Shown in pieces: positions 45,735 through 54,667 of a stretch of DNA of 64,000 nucleotides. Positions within the stretch are counted from its first letter, which is position 1. Every line of letters starts with the position of its first letter. The position numbers were made by a program, and so were the translations under genes. The notes below the pieces were generated by a model that was given only the letters and a program-made list of their open reading frames with translations, was not told where the DNA came from and made no database searches. The stretch comes from Sphingorhabdus sp. Alg239-R122 (GTDB lineage: Bacteria > Pseudomonadota > Alphaproteobacteria > Sphingomonadales > Sphingomonadaceae), in NCBI RefSeq assembly GCF_900537065.1, contig NZ_UNRC01000003.1, forward strand, positions 272,850-336,849, given 5' to 3'.

Positions 45735-47540
45735 ATGACCGACCTTTCCAAAATCCGTAATTTTTCGATTATCGCGCATATCGACCATGGCAAATCGACA
45801 CTCGCCGACCGGCTGATCCAGCATACCGGCGGGCTGACCGAGCGTGAGATGAGCGAGCAGGTACTCGACAATATGGATATCGAAAAAGAACGCGGCATCA
45901 CCATCAAGGCGCAGACGGTGCGGCTGAATTACACCGCCAAGGATGGCGAGACGTACGAACTTAGCCTGATGGACACACCGGGCCATGTCGACTTCGCCTA
46001 TGAAGTGTCGCGCTCGCTCGCCGCGTGCGAAGGCGCTCTGCTGGTGGTTGATGCGGCACAGGGCGTGGAAGCGCAGACGCTTGCCAATGTTTACCAGTCG
46101 ATCGAGCATGACCATGAAATCCTGCCGGTCATCAACAAGATTGACCTGCCGGCTGCCGAACCTGACATGGTCAAGCAGGAGATTGAGGATATTATCGGCC
46201 TGCCCGCCGATGATGCCGTGCTGGCATCGGCCAAGGCTGGCATAGGCATTGAGGATATACTTGAGCAGATTGTGCAGAAAATCCCCGCGCCCGGCGGCGA
46301 CCGCGACGCACCGCTCAAAGCGATGCTGGTTGACAGCTGGTACGACCCGTATCTGGGCGTCGTCATCCTGGTCCGCGTGATTGACGGTGTGTTGAAAAAA
46401 GGCCTGAATATCAAGTTTATGCAGCAAGGATCACAGCATCTGGTCGACCGGGTCGGCTGTATGCGCCCGAAAATCGAGCACCTGCCCGAGCTTGGCCCCG
46501 GTGAAATCGGCTTTATCACTGCGCAAATCAAGGAAGTGTCGCAGACCGCCGTGGGTGATACCATCACCACCGTCAAGGGTGGCGCGGCCGAGCCGCTGGA
46601 AGGGTTCAAGGAAGTGCAGTCGGTGGTGTTTTGCGGGCTGTTTCCCGTCGATGCCGCGGATTTCGAGAAACTGCGCGAAAGCATTGGCAAACTGCGGCTG
46701 AACGACGCCAGTTTCACGTTTGAAATGGAAACCAGTGCCGCGTTGGGGCAGGGGTTCCGCTGTGGTTTCCTCGGCCTGCTCCACCTTGAAATTATTCAGG
46801 AACGGCTGTCACGCGAATATGACCTCGACCTGATTACCACTGCGCCATCTGTGGTGTACCGGATGCTGCTCAATGACGGGAGCGAGCAATTCCTGCACAA
46901 TCCCGCCGACATGCCCGATATCATGAAGATTGCGCAGATTGACGAGCCATGGATCAAGGCGACTATATACTGCCCCGACGATTATCTGGGCGCGATCCTG
47001 AAACTGTGTCAGGACCGGCGCGGGATACAGGTGGATCTCACCTATGTGGGTGGCCGCGCGCAGCTCACCTATGAACTGCCGCTCAACGAGGTGGTGTTCG
47101 ATTTTTATGACCGCCTCAAATCGATCAGCCGCGGCTATGCGAGCTTTGATTATGAACAGATCGGCCTGCGCGAGGGCAATCTCGTCAAAATGAACATCAT
47201 GGTGAACAGCGAACCGGTCGATGCATTGTCGATGATCGTCCACCGCGACGCCGCCGAGGCGCGCGGGCGGCATATGTGCGAACGTCTGAAAGACCTGATC
47301 CCCCGCCACCTGTTCAAAATTCCCGTGCAGGCTGCGATCGGCGGCAAGATCATCGCCCGCGAAACCATCGCGGCGATGCGCAAGGACGTCACCGCAAAAT
47401 GCTATGGCGGCGACATATCACGCAAGAAAAAACTGCTCGACAAGCAGAAAAAGGGCAAAAAGAAAATGCGCGAATACGGCAATGTGTCCATCCCGCAAGA
47501 AGCGTTTATCGCCGCACTAAGGATGGGGGACGAGGGGTAG
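45735..47540 (+). CDS. lepA: Elongation factor 4 (translation back-translocase)
   Basis: 601 residues. GTPase motifs [19 protein letters not shown] and NKIDLPA are present. The C-terminal LepA-specific domain contains [30 protein letters not shown] and a basic tail ([21 protein letters not shown]). It back-translocates stalled ribosomes. The ATG at 45735 is chosen as the family start ([22 protein letters not shown]); a frame start at 45699 is too long. The HNH gene begins 27 bases after its stop. Confidence 0.97.
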   Translation: MTDLSKIRNFSIIAHIDHGKSTLADRLIQHTGGLTEREMSEQVLDNMDIEKERGITIKAQTVRLNYTAKDGETYELSLMDTPGHVDFAYEVSRSLAACEGALLVVDAAQGVEAQTLANVYQSIEHDHEILPVINKIDLPAAEPDMVKQEIEDIIGLPADDAVLASAKAGIGIEDILEQIVQKIPAPGGDRDAPLKAMLVDSWYDPYLGVVILVRVIDGVLKKGLNIKFMQQGSQHLVDRVGCMRPKIEHLPELGPGEIGFITAQIKEVSQTAVGDTITTVKGGAAEPLEGFKEVQSVVFCGLFPVDAADFEKLRESIGKLRLNDASFTFEMETSAALGQGFRCGFLGLLHLEIIQERLSREYDLDLITTAPSVVYRMLLNDGSEQFLHNPADMPDIMKIAQIDEPWIKATIYCPDDYLGAILKLCQDRRGIQVDLTYVGGRAQLTYELPLNEVVFDFYDRLKSISRGYASFDYEQIGLREGNLVKMNIMVNSEPVDALSMIVHRDAAEARGRHMCERLKDLIPRHLFKIPVQAAIGGKIIARETIAAMRKDVTAKCYGGDISRKKKLLDKQKKGKKKMREYGNVSIPQEAFIAALRMGDEG

Positions 47541-47567
47541 TTGATTCGTCAATTTGGGGTAGGAACG

Positions 47568-48314
47568 ATGATAAAATTCGCTGAAGACTTGTTCGACAAT
47601 ATCGGCATCAAAGAAGTCGGCAAGACCGATAAGGATAAAAGTGCATTTGTTCTGAATGAAGACCAGAAGGATGTGATGACGGCGGCCGGTTTTGAACCAG
47701 GGAAAGGCGGTGAAAATGCATTATTGTTATCTCTGGATGCGCCATATGATCCTGACGGCCTCAAGTTAGAAATTTCATACTATAATTCTATTCGGCAGGA
47801 CCCAAAACGAAGTCCTGAAACCAGAATGGGGCGAGACATTGTTCACTGGATGAATCAAGGTGATCTTATTGCGATAGCTAATATTGGCGATAAGCTTTTC
47901 ACATGGAAAGTTCAGGAAGCAGAAATAATGCTGAATGAATTAGGCAACAATGTAGCTACTGAAGCAAACCAAACTGATTTGTTGGCTAAAGCCAGAAAGA
48001 GCAAAGGCAAGCCGCCAAAGCAAGATAGAATAGTTAGCGATTTTCTTAGAAATGCTTCTGTAGTAGCGGGTGTCCTGAGTCGTGCTGAAGAAGAGTGTGA
48101 AATGCCAGGATGCAAGGTAGAATTGTTCAAACGAAAAGATGGCAGCACTTTTTTAGAAGTACATCACATCACTCCCTTGGCCGAAGAAGGAGAGGATTCG
48201 ATGATAAACGCAGCGGCGCTTTGCCCGATGTGCCATAGAGAACTGCATTTTGGTGCCCAACGTCTAGAAAAGCGAGAAGTTCTTCGAAGAGCTATTGTGG
48301 AGAAAGAGAATTAA
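47568..48314 (+). CDS. HNH endonuclease, likely restriction enzyme of a type II system
   Basis: 248 residues. The C-terminal HNH domain reads EVHHITPLAEEGEDSMINAAALCPMCHREL, with His199-His200 and zinc Cys pairs at 177/182 and 219/222. The N-terminal 150 residues have no clear relatives but are expected to recognise DNA. It sits next to Vsr and a cytosine methyltransferase, so restriction is the natural job. The ATG at 47568 follows AGGA; a TTG at 47541 is possible. Base use is AT-rich compared with lepA. The stop overlaps the convergent vsr gene by four bases. Confidence 0.8.
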   Translation: MIKFAEDLFDNIGIKEVGKTDKDKSAFVLNEDQKDVMTAAGFEPGKGGENALLLSLDAPYDPDGLKLEISYYNSIRQDPKRSPETRMGRDIVHWMNQGDLIAIANIGDKLFTWKVQEAEIMLNELGNNVATEANQTDLLAKARKSKGKPPKQDRIVSDFLRNASVVAGVLSRAEEECEMPGCKVELFKRKDGSTFLEVHHITPLAEEGEDSMINAAALCPMCHRELHFGAQRLEKREVLRRAIVEKEN

Positions 48315-48766
48315 AGTTCAGAAGTCATTGTGAACCTATGGGCATCGGAGCGGAGCCAGTCTGCAATTGACCGCATACAACTTTCGAGGCTTAGTCTTTT
48401 TTTGCCTTTTAGAGAGCACTCCCAAATTTTGCATATTCTCCAGTGTTGTATCAAAAGTTCGTTTTCGATTTCATAATCTCTAGATTTATTTCCTATGATT
48501 TTTGATTTCCAGAACTCGGTCCTAGTTTTCGGCCACTTGAACAGATGGCAATCATGTCCGTGCCAAAAACATCCATGAACAAAAATTACAGCCCGGTATT
48601 TCGGAAAGACCATATCAGGTTTCCCAGGCAACCTTTTGTCATGAAGCACATATCTGAAACCGCGTCTGTGCAGTCCTTTGCGGATGATCATTTCCGGTTT
48701 TGTGTCCTTGGCCCTGATATTCCGCATCATACGGCTGCGGACTTCGGGAGAGACGATATCAGCCAA
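48311..48766 (-). CDS. vsr: Very short patch repair endonuclease
   Basis: 151 residues, normal Vsr length. The N-terminus (VSPEVRSRMMRNIRAKDTKPEM) and the core KRLPGKPDMVFPKYRAVIFVHGCFWHGHDC, with catalytic Asp51 and zinc ligands, are diagnostic. It nicks at T:G mismatches made when methylated cytosine deaminates. It overlaps the methyltransferase gene by eight bases, so the pair is translationally linked. Confidence 0.95.
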   Translation of the reverse strand: MADIVSPEVRSRMMRNIRAKDTKPEMIIRKGLHRRGFRYVLHDKRLPGKPDMVFPKYRAVIFVHGCFWHGHDCHLFKWPKTRTEFWKSKIIGNKSRDYEIENELLIQHWRICKIWECSLKGKKRLSLESCMRSIADWLRSDAHRFTMTSEL

Positions 48767-50006
48767 TGACTGCTTCCAGAACAGGTTTGCTCACGCTGTT
48801 AACTGATGATTTTTGATTGTTTGTCAGTGCCGTGCCAATATACGGCTTCATGGCGTTGGCGAGGAATTCCACTACCGGCACAACAACCGCATTGCCGAAC
48901 TGGCGATAGGCTTGGGTGTCCGAAACGGGGATATGCCATTTCCGGCCATCACGCTCAAAGCCCATCAGGCGGGCGCATTCCTGTGGCGTAAGCCGCCTTG
49001 GACGTTTTCCAGGCTGAGCGATCAGTATTTCTGAGCCATCCTTGTAATATCTGGCAGACAGGGTTCTGGCAATGTCATCGGGGCCTGCAAGGCCGTAGCC
49101 GAAACCGTTTCCTTTTGCAGCGTGCTTCGCCTTGTAATCCTGAAGATACTGCCAGAGTTTGGGTGTCAGGGTATATTTCGGGTCAACGTCTTCGTTGCGG
49201 TCAAGTATGCTCCGCAGCCTTGGTCCTTCATCAATGGCAGGTAGTTCGAGGGTTTTCAGGTTAAACTCCGTTTTCTCCCTGAAACCGACTATGAAAACAC
49301 GCTCGCGCTTTTGCGGAACCCATGGCGCAGAACTGATTACCCGGTGTTGTACATGATAGCCAAGTTCGTTTTCCAGTACATTCAGGATTGTCCTGAATGT
49401 ACGTCCGCCATCATGACGCTCAAGATTTTTTACATTTTCCAGAACAAATGCTGCGGGTCTGTGGTGCTCGATTATTTTCGCAGTATCGAAAAAGAGCGTA
49501 CCCTGTGTGTCGCACAGAAAGCCATGTGGACGACCCAGAGCATTTTTCTTCGAAACACCTGCGATGGAAAAAGGCTGACAGGGGAAACCGGCCAGAAGAA
49601 TGTCATGTTCGGGTACAAGGTCAGGATTGTCCGAGAACTCCCTGATATCGCCAGCAACGGGATGATTGTCCCTGAAATTGTAGCGATAGGTTTCTTGAGA
49701 AAACCTGTCCCATTCAGAGGTAAAAACACAATGCCCGCCTATTCCCTGAAAACCTATTCTCAGACCGCCAATTCCTGCAAACAGATCAATGAAACGGAAT
49801 GCAATTTTATCTTTCGAGTTCATCGCTGGCTTCTCGGTGGAAAATTGGGCCATGATTTCAAGTGTCCTGTAAACGGGTGGTTTGGGTTTGGTAGAACCTC
49901 GTTCCCAGCGATATACGGTACTTGTTGAGTAGCCAAGCTCCCTGGCTGCTTCCTCCACAGTCATTCCTGCAGATTGCCTCAGTTCAGAAAAAGAAAGCCT
50001 TGCCAT
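48759..50006 (-). CDS. DNA (cytosine-5)-methyltransferase with N-terminal HTH
   Basis: 415 residues. An HTH of the Cro/C1 type (about 6-40; FSELRQSAGMTVEEAARELGYSTSTVYRWERG) is fused to a C5 methyltransferase: FIDLFAGIGGLRIGF (72-86), the catalytic GFPCQPFS with Cys143, ENVKNL (190) and QFGNAVVVPVV near the end. It modifies a cytosine in the island's recognition site, which is unknown. A start at 50048 (TTG) exists, but the ATG at 50006 follows an AGCGATTGGCGGT leader. The HTH plus the nearby inverted repeat point to self-repression. Confidence 0.94.
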   Translation of the reverse strand: MARLSFSELRQSAGMTVEEAARELGYSTSTVYRWERGSTKPKPPVYRTLEIMAQFSTEKPAMNSKDKIAFRFIDLFAGIGGLRIGFQGIGGHCVFTSEWDRFSQETYRYNFRDNHPVAGDIREFSDNPDLVPEHDILLAGFPCQPFSIAGVSKKNALGRPHGFLCDTQGTLFFDTAKIIEHHRPAAFVLENVKNLERHDGGRTFRTILNVLENELGYHVQHRVISSAPWVPQKRERVFIVGFREKTEFNLKTLELPAIDEGPRLRSILDRNEDVDPKYTLTPKLWQYLQDYKAKHAAKGNGFGYGLAGPDDIARTLSARYYKDGSEILIAQPGKRPRRLTPQECARLMGFERDGRKWHIPVSDTQAYRQFGNAVVVPVVEFLANAMKPYIGTALTNNQKSSVNSVSKPVLEAVIG

Positions 50007-50009
50007 TTT

Positions 50010-50042
50010 TACCGCCAATCGCTGTGTCGATTTTTGGCGGTA
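50010..50042. promoter_or_regulatory. Inverted repeat at the methyltransferase promoter
   Basis: TACCGCCAA (50010-50018) and TTGGCGGTA (50034-50042) are exact 9-bp arms with 15 bases between, starting four bases before the methyltransferase ATG. This is a natural site for the enzyme's own HTH domain. Confidence 0.75.
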
Positions 50043-50139
50043 TGACAAAATTCCACCCAGAGTACAAGAACAAAAAGTGAATCTTTGCGTGCTTAGCTCG
50101 CGATTCCTGTTCCAGGATTTATCCTGAAAACCCCACCCC

Positions 50140-50874
50140 CTATTTCTGTGGGCAGTAGTATGTCAGGATTTCGCCGATAATATCGGGTTCGACCTCGCCG
50201 AATAGCGGGACGTTTGAGCGGGTGGCCGCCGGTGTGCGCGGGCCTGGCGGGCAGGGGCGCACGCTATCCACCGCGTTGCCGCCAACATGGCGCATCTGGC
50301 GCGGGAATATCTTGCGTACAGGCACTTCTTTCCAGTTGATGACGCCGCAGATATAATCGATCGTTTCATTGTCCGATGACAGCGGCAGCAGGATGCTGCG
50401 GTACAGCACCTTTTTGTCCTGGTAATTCACGAATTCCGCTTCGAAGCCTACCGGGGCCTGGCTGGCGATAATCTGCATGTAATGGTGGTTGATGTGTGAC
50501 AGCACTGATGGATAGGGAATATCGTGCAGGCTGCGGATATCACGCTCTATGCTGCATTGCGTGGCCAGCGCCTCACCCACATATTCAATTGCCGGATTGT
50601 CCAGCCCGGCCCCGAAATTGAGCAGGATCGAGTTGCTCTTGAAATCGGGCAACGCGTCAAAGTCAATATCGCGGATCGACGGGAAATTCTTGTCGCTCAG
50701 CATCGAGGTCCAGTAATTATAAGCCTGTAGCCGCAGCCGCCTTTCACCATCTGGCGCTGCGCCGGGCTGCGCACCGTCTTCGGTATAGTCACCGCCCATA
50801 TACTCATCCATGGCGAAATCGTGCAGGCTTTCCAGCTCCACGCCGCGTTCGATTTTTGCGCTGTTATCCATCAT
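50140..50874 (-). CDS. PAS-domain protein of alphaproteobacterial type
   Basis: 244 residues. FPSIRDIDFDALPDFKSNSILLNFGAGLDNPAIEYVGEAL and the downstream Y-rich part (SHINHHYMQIIASQAPVGFEAEFVNYQDKKVLYRSILLPLSSDNETIDYICGVINW) follow the PAS_5-like pattern found in sphingomonads. It may sense small molecules or act in light or stress signalling; there is no output domain. The disordered ends have many Pro and acidic residues. Role not known. Confidence 0.75.
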   Translation of the reverse strand: MMDNSAKIERGVELESLHDFAMDEYMGGDYTEDGAQPGAAPDGERRLRLQAYNYWTSMLSDKNFPSIRDIDFDALPDFKSNSILLNFGAGLDNPAIEYVGEALATQCSIERDIRSLHDIPYPSVLSHINHHYMQIIASQAPVGFEAEFVNYQDKKVLYRSILLPLSSDNETIDYICGVINWKEVPVRKIFPRQMRHVGGNAVDSVRPCPPGPRTPAATRSNVPLFGEVEPDIIGEILTYYCPQK

Positions 50875-50951
50875 GTCCCCCGGAATTTGGCTCTTCAGCG
50901 CCCTTTTGCCATGAACATCGTAAACAAAATGTTAAGGGGGGCCTTTTGACC

Positions 50952-51785
50952 TCACAGCATGTGTATCGCCGGACCGCGTGGTTTTTGTGGTTCACCGCCG
51001 GGCAGGCCGGAGTGGATGGGCGGTGGATCAGCGCCGTTTTCGCGGGAGTCTTTGTCCGCACTGTGCTTTACTGCGGTGTCCTCTTTCGCTGCCGCTTCGG
51101 CGGCATCCTCTTCCCATAACCGCTGCACAAAGGCGTAATCTTCGGGGTAACGTTCCTTGTTGGCTTCGGCGGTTTCCAGGCTCTGGTGCATCATGTAACG
51201 GCGCATGTCAGGCTTGTTTTCGATCAGGCGCTGCCGCATGTCGGCCAGCCGCTTGTCCAGCTTCATACGGATATCGCTCTTGCCCCGCGCTGCTTCTTCC
51301 TCCGTCTTTTTTTCTGCTTCCCATTCGGCGTGCCACTGTCTTTTCAGCTTCGCAATTTCGGCCTTGCCCACGCCGCCCTGCGTGCGCCGGGCATAGGTGG
51401 CGGGCTTGCGCGCGGCGAGCATGAACATCAGCAGCCGGTTGTCGTGGCGCGTGCGGGTACCAACCTGTTTGCCATGGTACATGATGGGTTCTTCCCAGCC
51501 GCTCAATGCGCGGTCATGGGCGATATCTTCCATCACCATCAGCCCCTGCGCCACTGCCAGGTCCCAGGCGCGGCAGAATTCCTCTGCCCCTGCTTTCAGG
51601 CGCAGCTGGTACGCGCCGCTGTCCGACATGCCCATTGCCCGGCACGCCCCGCGAACCGTGCCATGCGCCGCCATTGCCGCGATCAGCTCGCGTTGCCGCT
51701 CGGGTGTCCAGCCATCATGGCGGTGGCGTATGGGGACGGGCGTGAAATCGGTGAGTGGGGAGGGGGAGGAAGCAGTTTTGACCAT
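50952..51785 (-). CDS. HTH protein resembling phage terminase small subunit
   Basis: 277 residues. Residues 25-70 (DGWTPERQRELIAAMAAHGTVRGACRAMGMSDSGAYQLRL) form an HTH like those in terminase small subunits. The rest is a long Lys/Glu/Arg helical part and a Pro-rich acidic C-terminus. It is a known orphan type in sphingomonads, without phage genes here. The start is at 51785; the operator-like palindrome at 51820 lies upstream. The function is not known. Confidence 0.6.
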   Translation of the reverse strand: MVKTASSPSPLTDFTPVPIRHRHDGWTPERQRELIAAMAAHGTVRGACRAMGMSDSGAYQLRLKAGAEEFCRAWDLAVAQGLMVMEDIAHDRALSGWEEPIMYHGKQVGTRTRHDNRLLMFMLAARKPATYARRTQGGVGKAEIAKLKRQWHAEWEAEKKTEEEAARGKSDIRMKLDKRLADMRQRLIENKPDMRRYMMHQSLETAEANKERYPEDYAFVQRLWEEDAAEAAAKEDTAVKHSADKDSRENGADPPPIHSGLPGGEPQKPRGPAIHML

Positions 51786-51819
51786 GACAGGATCCGATCG
51801 TGGTTGTAAAGAGGTATTG

Positions 51820-51842
51820 CATATAACCTATATGGTTATATG
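51820..51842. promoter_or_regulatory. Palindrome upstream of the HTH gene
   Basis: CATATAACC, TATAT, GGTTATATG: 9-bp exact arms, 34 bases before the HTH gene start and within an AT-rich promoter. GGTTATA recurs at about 51864. It fits an operator for the HTH protein itself. No other gene is seen in 51843-52059. Confidence 0.65.
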
Positions 51843-52059
51843 TAGGACAGAAAATTTTACACTGTGGTTATAATGGGTTGGCTAAAAAGGGGGTTTGGTA
51901 CCTTTGGTTTTATGTAAAATGCGTGATACGCTATGTAAATCCAGCTGCCATGACCTAATCGAGAGTCGCGAATATGGCGGCATGATATGTTGGCTTTTGA
52001 CGTGCCGTGCGTATTGCTGAGAAGCACGTAAGCCTTTGTATGAATACAGGGGAATAGTT

Positions 52060-52518
52060 ATGAAACATGTACTTGTACGGCGGGCAACCGCCGCTGTGTT
52101 GCCGCTTGCCTTGATCGCGTCCGCCTTTGCCATGCCGGCAATGGCGCAGGAATTTCCGGCCGATCCGGGTCAATTCTGGGACGTGACCGGGATTGAGCTC
52201 AAGGATGGAGGCGGCTTTGCCTATGTTAAATGGCTGGCCGCAGAATGGAAAAAGGACCAGGAGTTCGCCAAGTCGAAAGGGTGGATCACCGGCTATAAGG
52301 TGCTGAGCAACCTGCATGCGCGCGATGGGGAGCCGGACCTTTACCTGGTCACCATGTATGATGACATGCCGAACGGGGCAGAGAGTATCCAGCAACGCAA
52401 GGAATATTTCGAATGGCAATCGAAATCAGTGGCAAGGCTGAATGAGGAAAGCGGCAACCGGTTGGAAATACGCCGGGTGATGGGAACATCAATGCTGCAG
52501 GTGCTTCAGCTGAAATAA
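52060..52518 (+). CDS. Exported small protein of unknown function
   Basis: 152 residues with a signal peptide ending AMPAMAQ. The remainder, FWDVTGIELKDGGGFAYVKWLAAEWKKDQEFAKSKGWITGYKVLSNLHARDGEPDLYLVTMYDDMP, is of a family I know only as hypothetical. AGGGGAA precedes the ATG at 52060. A terminator follows directly. Confidence 0.75.
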   Translation: MKHVLVRRATAAVLPLALIASAFAMPAMAQEFPADPGQFWDVTGIELKDGGGFAYVKWLAAEWKKDQEFAKSKGWITGYKVLSNLHARDGEPDLYLVTMYDDMPNGAESIQQRKEYFEWQSKSVARLNEESGNRLEIRRVMGTSMLQVLQLK

Positions 52519-52540
52519 GGCCTTTGAAAGTGACAATTAC

Positions 52541-52579
52541 GGGAGCGGTGGCATGGCGCCACACGCTCCTGTTTTTTTT
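52541..52579 (+). terminator. Terminator after the exported small protein gene
   Basis: GGAGCG GTGGC / GCGCCAC ACGCTCC hairpin followed by TTTTTTTT. Strong. Confidence 0.9.
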
Positions 52580-52635
52580 GCGCGGCATGCGCTAGCATGG
52601 CCCCGACTGCCAGCGACATGATACGGGAGAGTGAG

Positions 52636-53292
52636 ATGATAGGGCCAGAGCTGTTTACGTTCCTGCGTGAGCTGAAATCCAACAATAATCGTGAATGGTT
52701 TCAAGAGCATAAGCCGAAATATGTAGCTGATGTAGTGGAAGGCGTGACGGGTTTTATCGCCGCCATGGCGCCGCGTGTGGCGGCGATCAGCGAACATATA
52801 GTGGTTGATCCCAGGCCGCATGGCGGATCAATGTTCCGCATCTACCGTGACACCCGTTTCGGCAAGGACAAGAGCCCGTATAAAACCCATGTGGGTGCGC
52901 AGTTCCGGCATGAAGCCGGTAAAGACGCGCATGCGCCCGGCTATTACATGCATCTGGAACCAGGCAGGGTGTTTTTTGGCGGCGGTGTCTGGGGCCCTAA
53001 ATCGGACGCACTGCGCGCAATTCGGCAGCGGATCGTGGACAAGCCGAAGGAATGGCAGGCCGCGACAGATGGCATGGAGGTGCAGGGCGAACGCCTGAAA
53101 ACCGCGCCGCGCGACTTTGACCGCGATCATCCGATGATTGAGGACCTGCGGCTCAAGAGCTTCTTCCTGATGGCCGATGGCGATGAGGCACTGGCAACAT
53201 CAGACGGGTTTGCCGATGCGGTGACAGCGCAGTTTGAAACGGCCGCCCCGCTGATGCGTTTTATCGCCAAGGCGCAGGGACATGCGTTTTAG
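52636..53292 (+). CDS. DUF2461 (TIGR02453) family protein
   Basis: 218 residues with LFTFLRELKSNNNREWFQEHKPKYVADV, IYRDTRFGKDKSPYKTHVGAQFRHEAGKD and GGGVWGPKSDALRAIRQRI, the marks of the DUF2461 family. Function unknown. The ATG at 52636 is picked because GGGAGAGTGAG precedes it; the frame also opens at 52597 and 52618. Confidence 0.85.
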   Translation: MIGPELFTFLRELKSNNNREWFQEHKPKYVADVVEGVTGFIAAMAPRVAAISEHIVVDPRPHGGSMFRIYRDTRFGKDKSPYKTHVGAQFRHEAGKDAHAPGYYMHLEPGRVFFGGGVWGPKSDALRAIRQRIVDKPKEWQAATDGMEVQGERLKTAPRDFDRDHPMIEDLRLKSFFLMADGDEALATSDGFADAVTAQFETAAPLMRFIAKAQGHAF

Positions 53293-53293
53293 G

Positions 53294-53317
53294 GGGAGGG
53301 GCCTGTCTACCCCTCCC
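53294..53317. terminator. Hairpin between convergent genes
   Basis: GGGAGGGG and CCCCTCCC around CCTGTCTA, between the DUF2461 gene and the YCII gene that run toward each other. No T run, so probably a weak or structural hairpin. Confidence 0.4.
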
Positions 53318-53324
53318 GGGAAAC

Positions 53325-53633
53325 CTACATCTCGACCGCTTCGCAGACTTCGACCGTGCCATGGTTCAGCACGGGGCAGCCCTTGGCCATTTCGATCGCG
53401 GCGTCCATGTCGGGCGCATTGACCAGCGAATAGCCGGACAGCGGGTTCGCGCCGCCATCATCGGCCACGCCTGATGCGGATACGGTTTTGGAAGGACCAG
53501 CAGGGTTGCCGCCATCAACCACGGCATCGCCCATGCCGCCGAGCCATTCGCCCCATGCGGCCATGACCTTCTCGCCTTCCTCAGGTGTTTCAGGCGGTTT
53601 TCCGCCATGATAGGCAAATATGTACTTGGGCAT
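53325..53633 (-). CDS. YCII-like domain protein (second copy)
   Basis: 102 residues, a paralogue of the protein at 19523: IFAYHGGKPPETPEEGEKVMAAWGEWLGGMG, DAVVDGGNPAGPSKTVS and GYSLVNAPDMDAAIEMAKGCP. The activity is unknown. It follows the SRPBCC gene by 42 bases and is part of an ArsR-SRPBCC-YCII unit. Confidence 0.85.
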   Translation of the reverse strand: MPKYIFAYHGGKPPETPEEGEKVMAAWGEWLGGMGDAVVDGGNPAGPSKTVSASGVADDGGANPLSGYSLVNAPDMDAAIEMAKGCPVLNHGTVEVCEAVEM

Positions 53634-53675
53634 GTTTCTCTCCTTTTGGGGGTGGTTTGGGGTTGGAAAATTGTA

Positions 53676-54110
53676 TCAACTGGCAAGCTTTTCCAGCTTG
53701 TTGAACGATGATGACCAGCCGCCATTGTGGTTTTCCGCGCTGGTTTCGTCTTCAAGGCCGGAATGGACCATCACAAAGTCAGTGCCGCCATCTGCCGCGG
53801 CGGAGACTTCAAAACGGACGGTGCTTTCATGGCCGCGTGCATCATCGTCATCGTCATGCCAGCCCCATGTGAATTCGACTGCCTTGCCGGGTTCGACCTT
53901 CACGACTTCGCCAGATACCTTGTGGTGCGCGCCCTTGTCGCTTTCCATGACAGAAAACCATGGCCCGGGCGCGGACAGATCAAGATTGTTGTCGGTGATG
54001 TAAATTCCTTCCGGCCCCCACCATTTCATCAGGTGTTCGCCTTGTGTCACATAGGCGAAGACGGTGGCCGGATCGGCCTTGAAGTGGCGTTTGATCTCTA
54101 ACGTGCTCAT
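53676..54110 (-). CDS. SRPBCC (AHSA1/START-like) protein
   Basis: 144 residues: IKRHFKADPATVFAYVTQGEHLMKWWGPEG is the start of the AHSA1-like domain, followed by VVKVEPGKAVEFTWGW and MVHSGLEDE. They bind hydrophobic ligands in a deep pocket; the ligand is unknown. Its ATG overlaps the ArsR stop by four bases. Co-regulated by the ArsR protein by inference. Confidence 0.88.
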   Translation of the reverse strand: MSTLEIKRHFKADPATVFAYVTQGEHLMKWWGPEGIYITDNNLDLSAPGPWFSVMESDKGAHHKVSGEVVKVEPGKAVEFTWGWHDDDDDARGHESTVRFEVSAAADGGTDFVMVHSGLEDETSAENHNGGWSSSFNKLEKLAS

Positions 54111-54433
54111 GTCTTTCCTGTCTCCTTTGCCAAGGCATCTTCAAGCCGGTCAAGGCTGGCCATCCAGAATTCGCGGTGGTCAATAATCCACTGGTCAATC
54201 GCTTTCATCGCTTCCGGTTTGACCGAATAAAGGCGGCTTTGCGCCTGTGTCCGGCGATCCACAAGCCCGGCATCATGGAGCACTTTCAGGTGCCGTGACA
54301 CCGCGGGTGGCGAAATGCCTGTACCCGATTGCAGCGCCCCGGCGCTCAGCTCCCCTTCGGTCAGCAGCCGTTCGACAATGGCAAATCGCGTGGCATCACC
54401 AAGTGCGGCAAAACTGCCTGTAAGGTCGTACAT
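54107..54433 (-). CDS. ArsR family winged-helix regulator
   Basis: 108 residues: FAALGDATRFAIVERLLTEGELSAGALQ, then ISPPAVSRHLKVLHDAGLVDRRTQAQSRLYSV, the wing. No metal-binding Cys is visible, so it is a non-metal ArsR, as in SRPBCC operons. AAGGGAT stands nine bases before the ATG at 54433; a longer frame to 54565 is unlikely. A 16-bp palindrome upstream is its expected site. Confidence 0.9.
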   Translation of the reverse strand: MYDLTGSFAALGDATRFAIVERLLTEGELSAGALQSGTGISPPAVSRHLKVLHDAGLVDRRTQAQSRLYSVKPEAMKAIDQWIIDHREFWMASLDRLEDALAKETGKT

Positions 54434-54454
54434 CGAAATCCCTTGTTTCCTACT

Positions 54455-54470
54455 TATGTTAATTAACATA
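54455..54470. promoter_or_regulatory. 16-bp palindromic operator of the ArsR unit
   Basis: TATGTTAATTAACATA is a perfect palindrome 22 bases before the ArsR start. A site for ArsR-type autorepression is expected at such a place. The core is shared with the repeat at 14126-14143. Confidence 0.8.
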
Positions 54471-54667
54471 TCTGTTAAACAGAATGAGTCAACCTGATTT
54501 TGCAGCGCAGTAACGACCCAGTGTGGATCAGGGGTTTTGCACCCACCACGCTGTCTGCGTGACAATAGAGTTCCGATTAACGGTTTGTGGATACCGGTTT
54601 TCCCGATACTGTTCAGCCAGTTGCCGACAAGGCATCTGAGTCTTTTTCAATAGAGGGAACCCATCAT

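Noticed and set aside
49311..49928. Plus-strand frame opposite the cytosine methyltransferase
   Set aside because: The opposite strand carries all methyltransferase motifs, so this one is chance.
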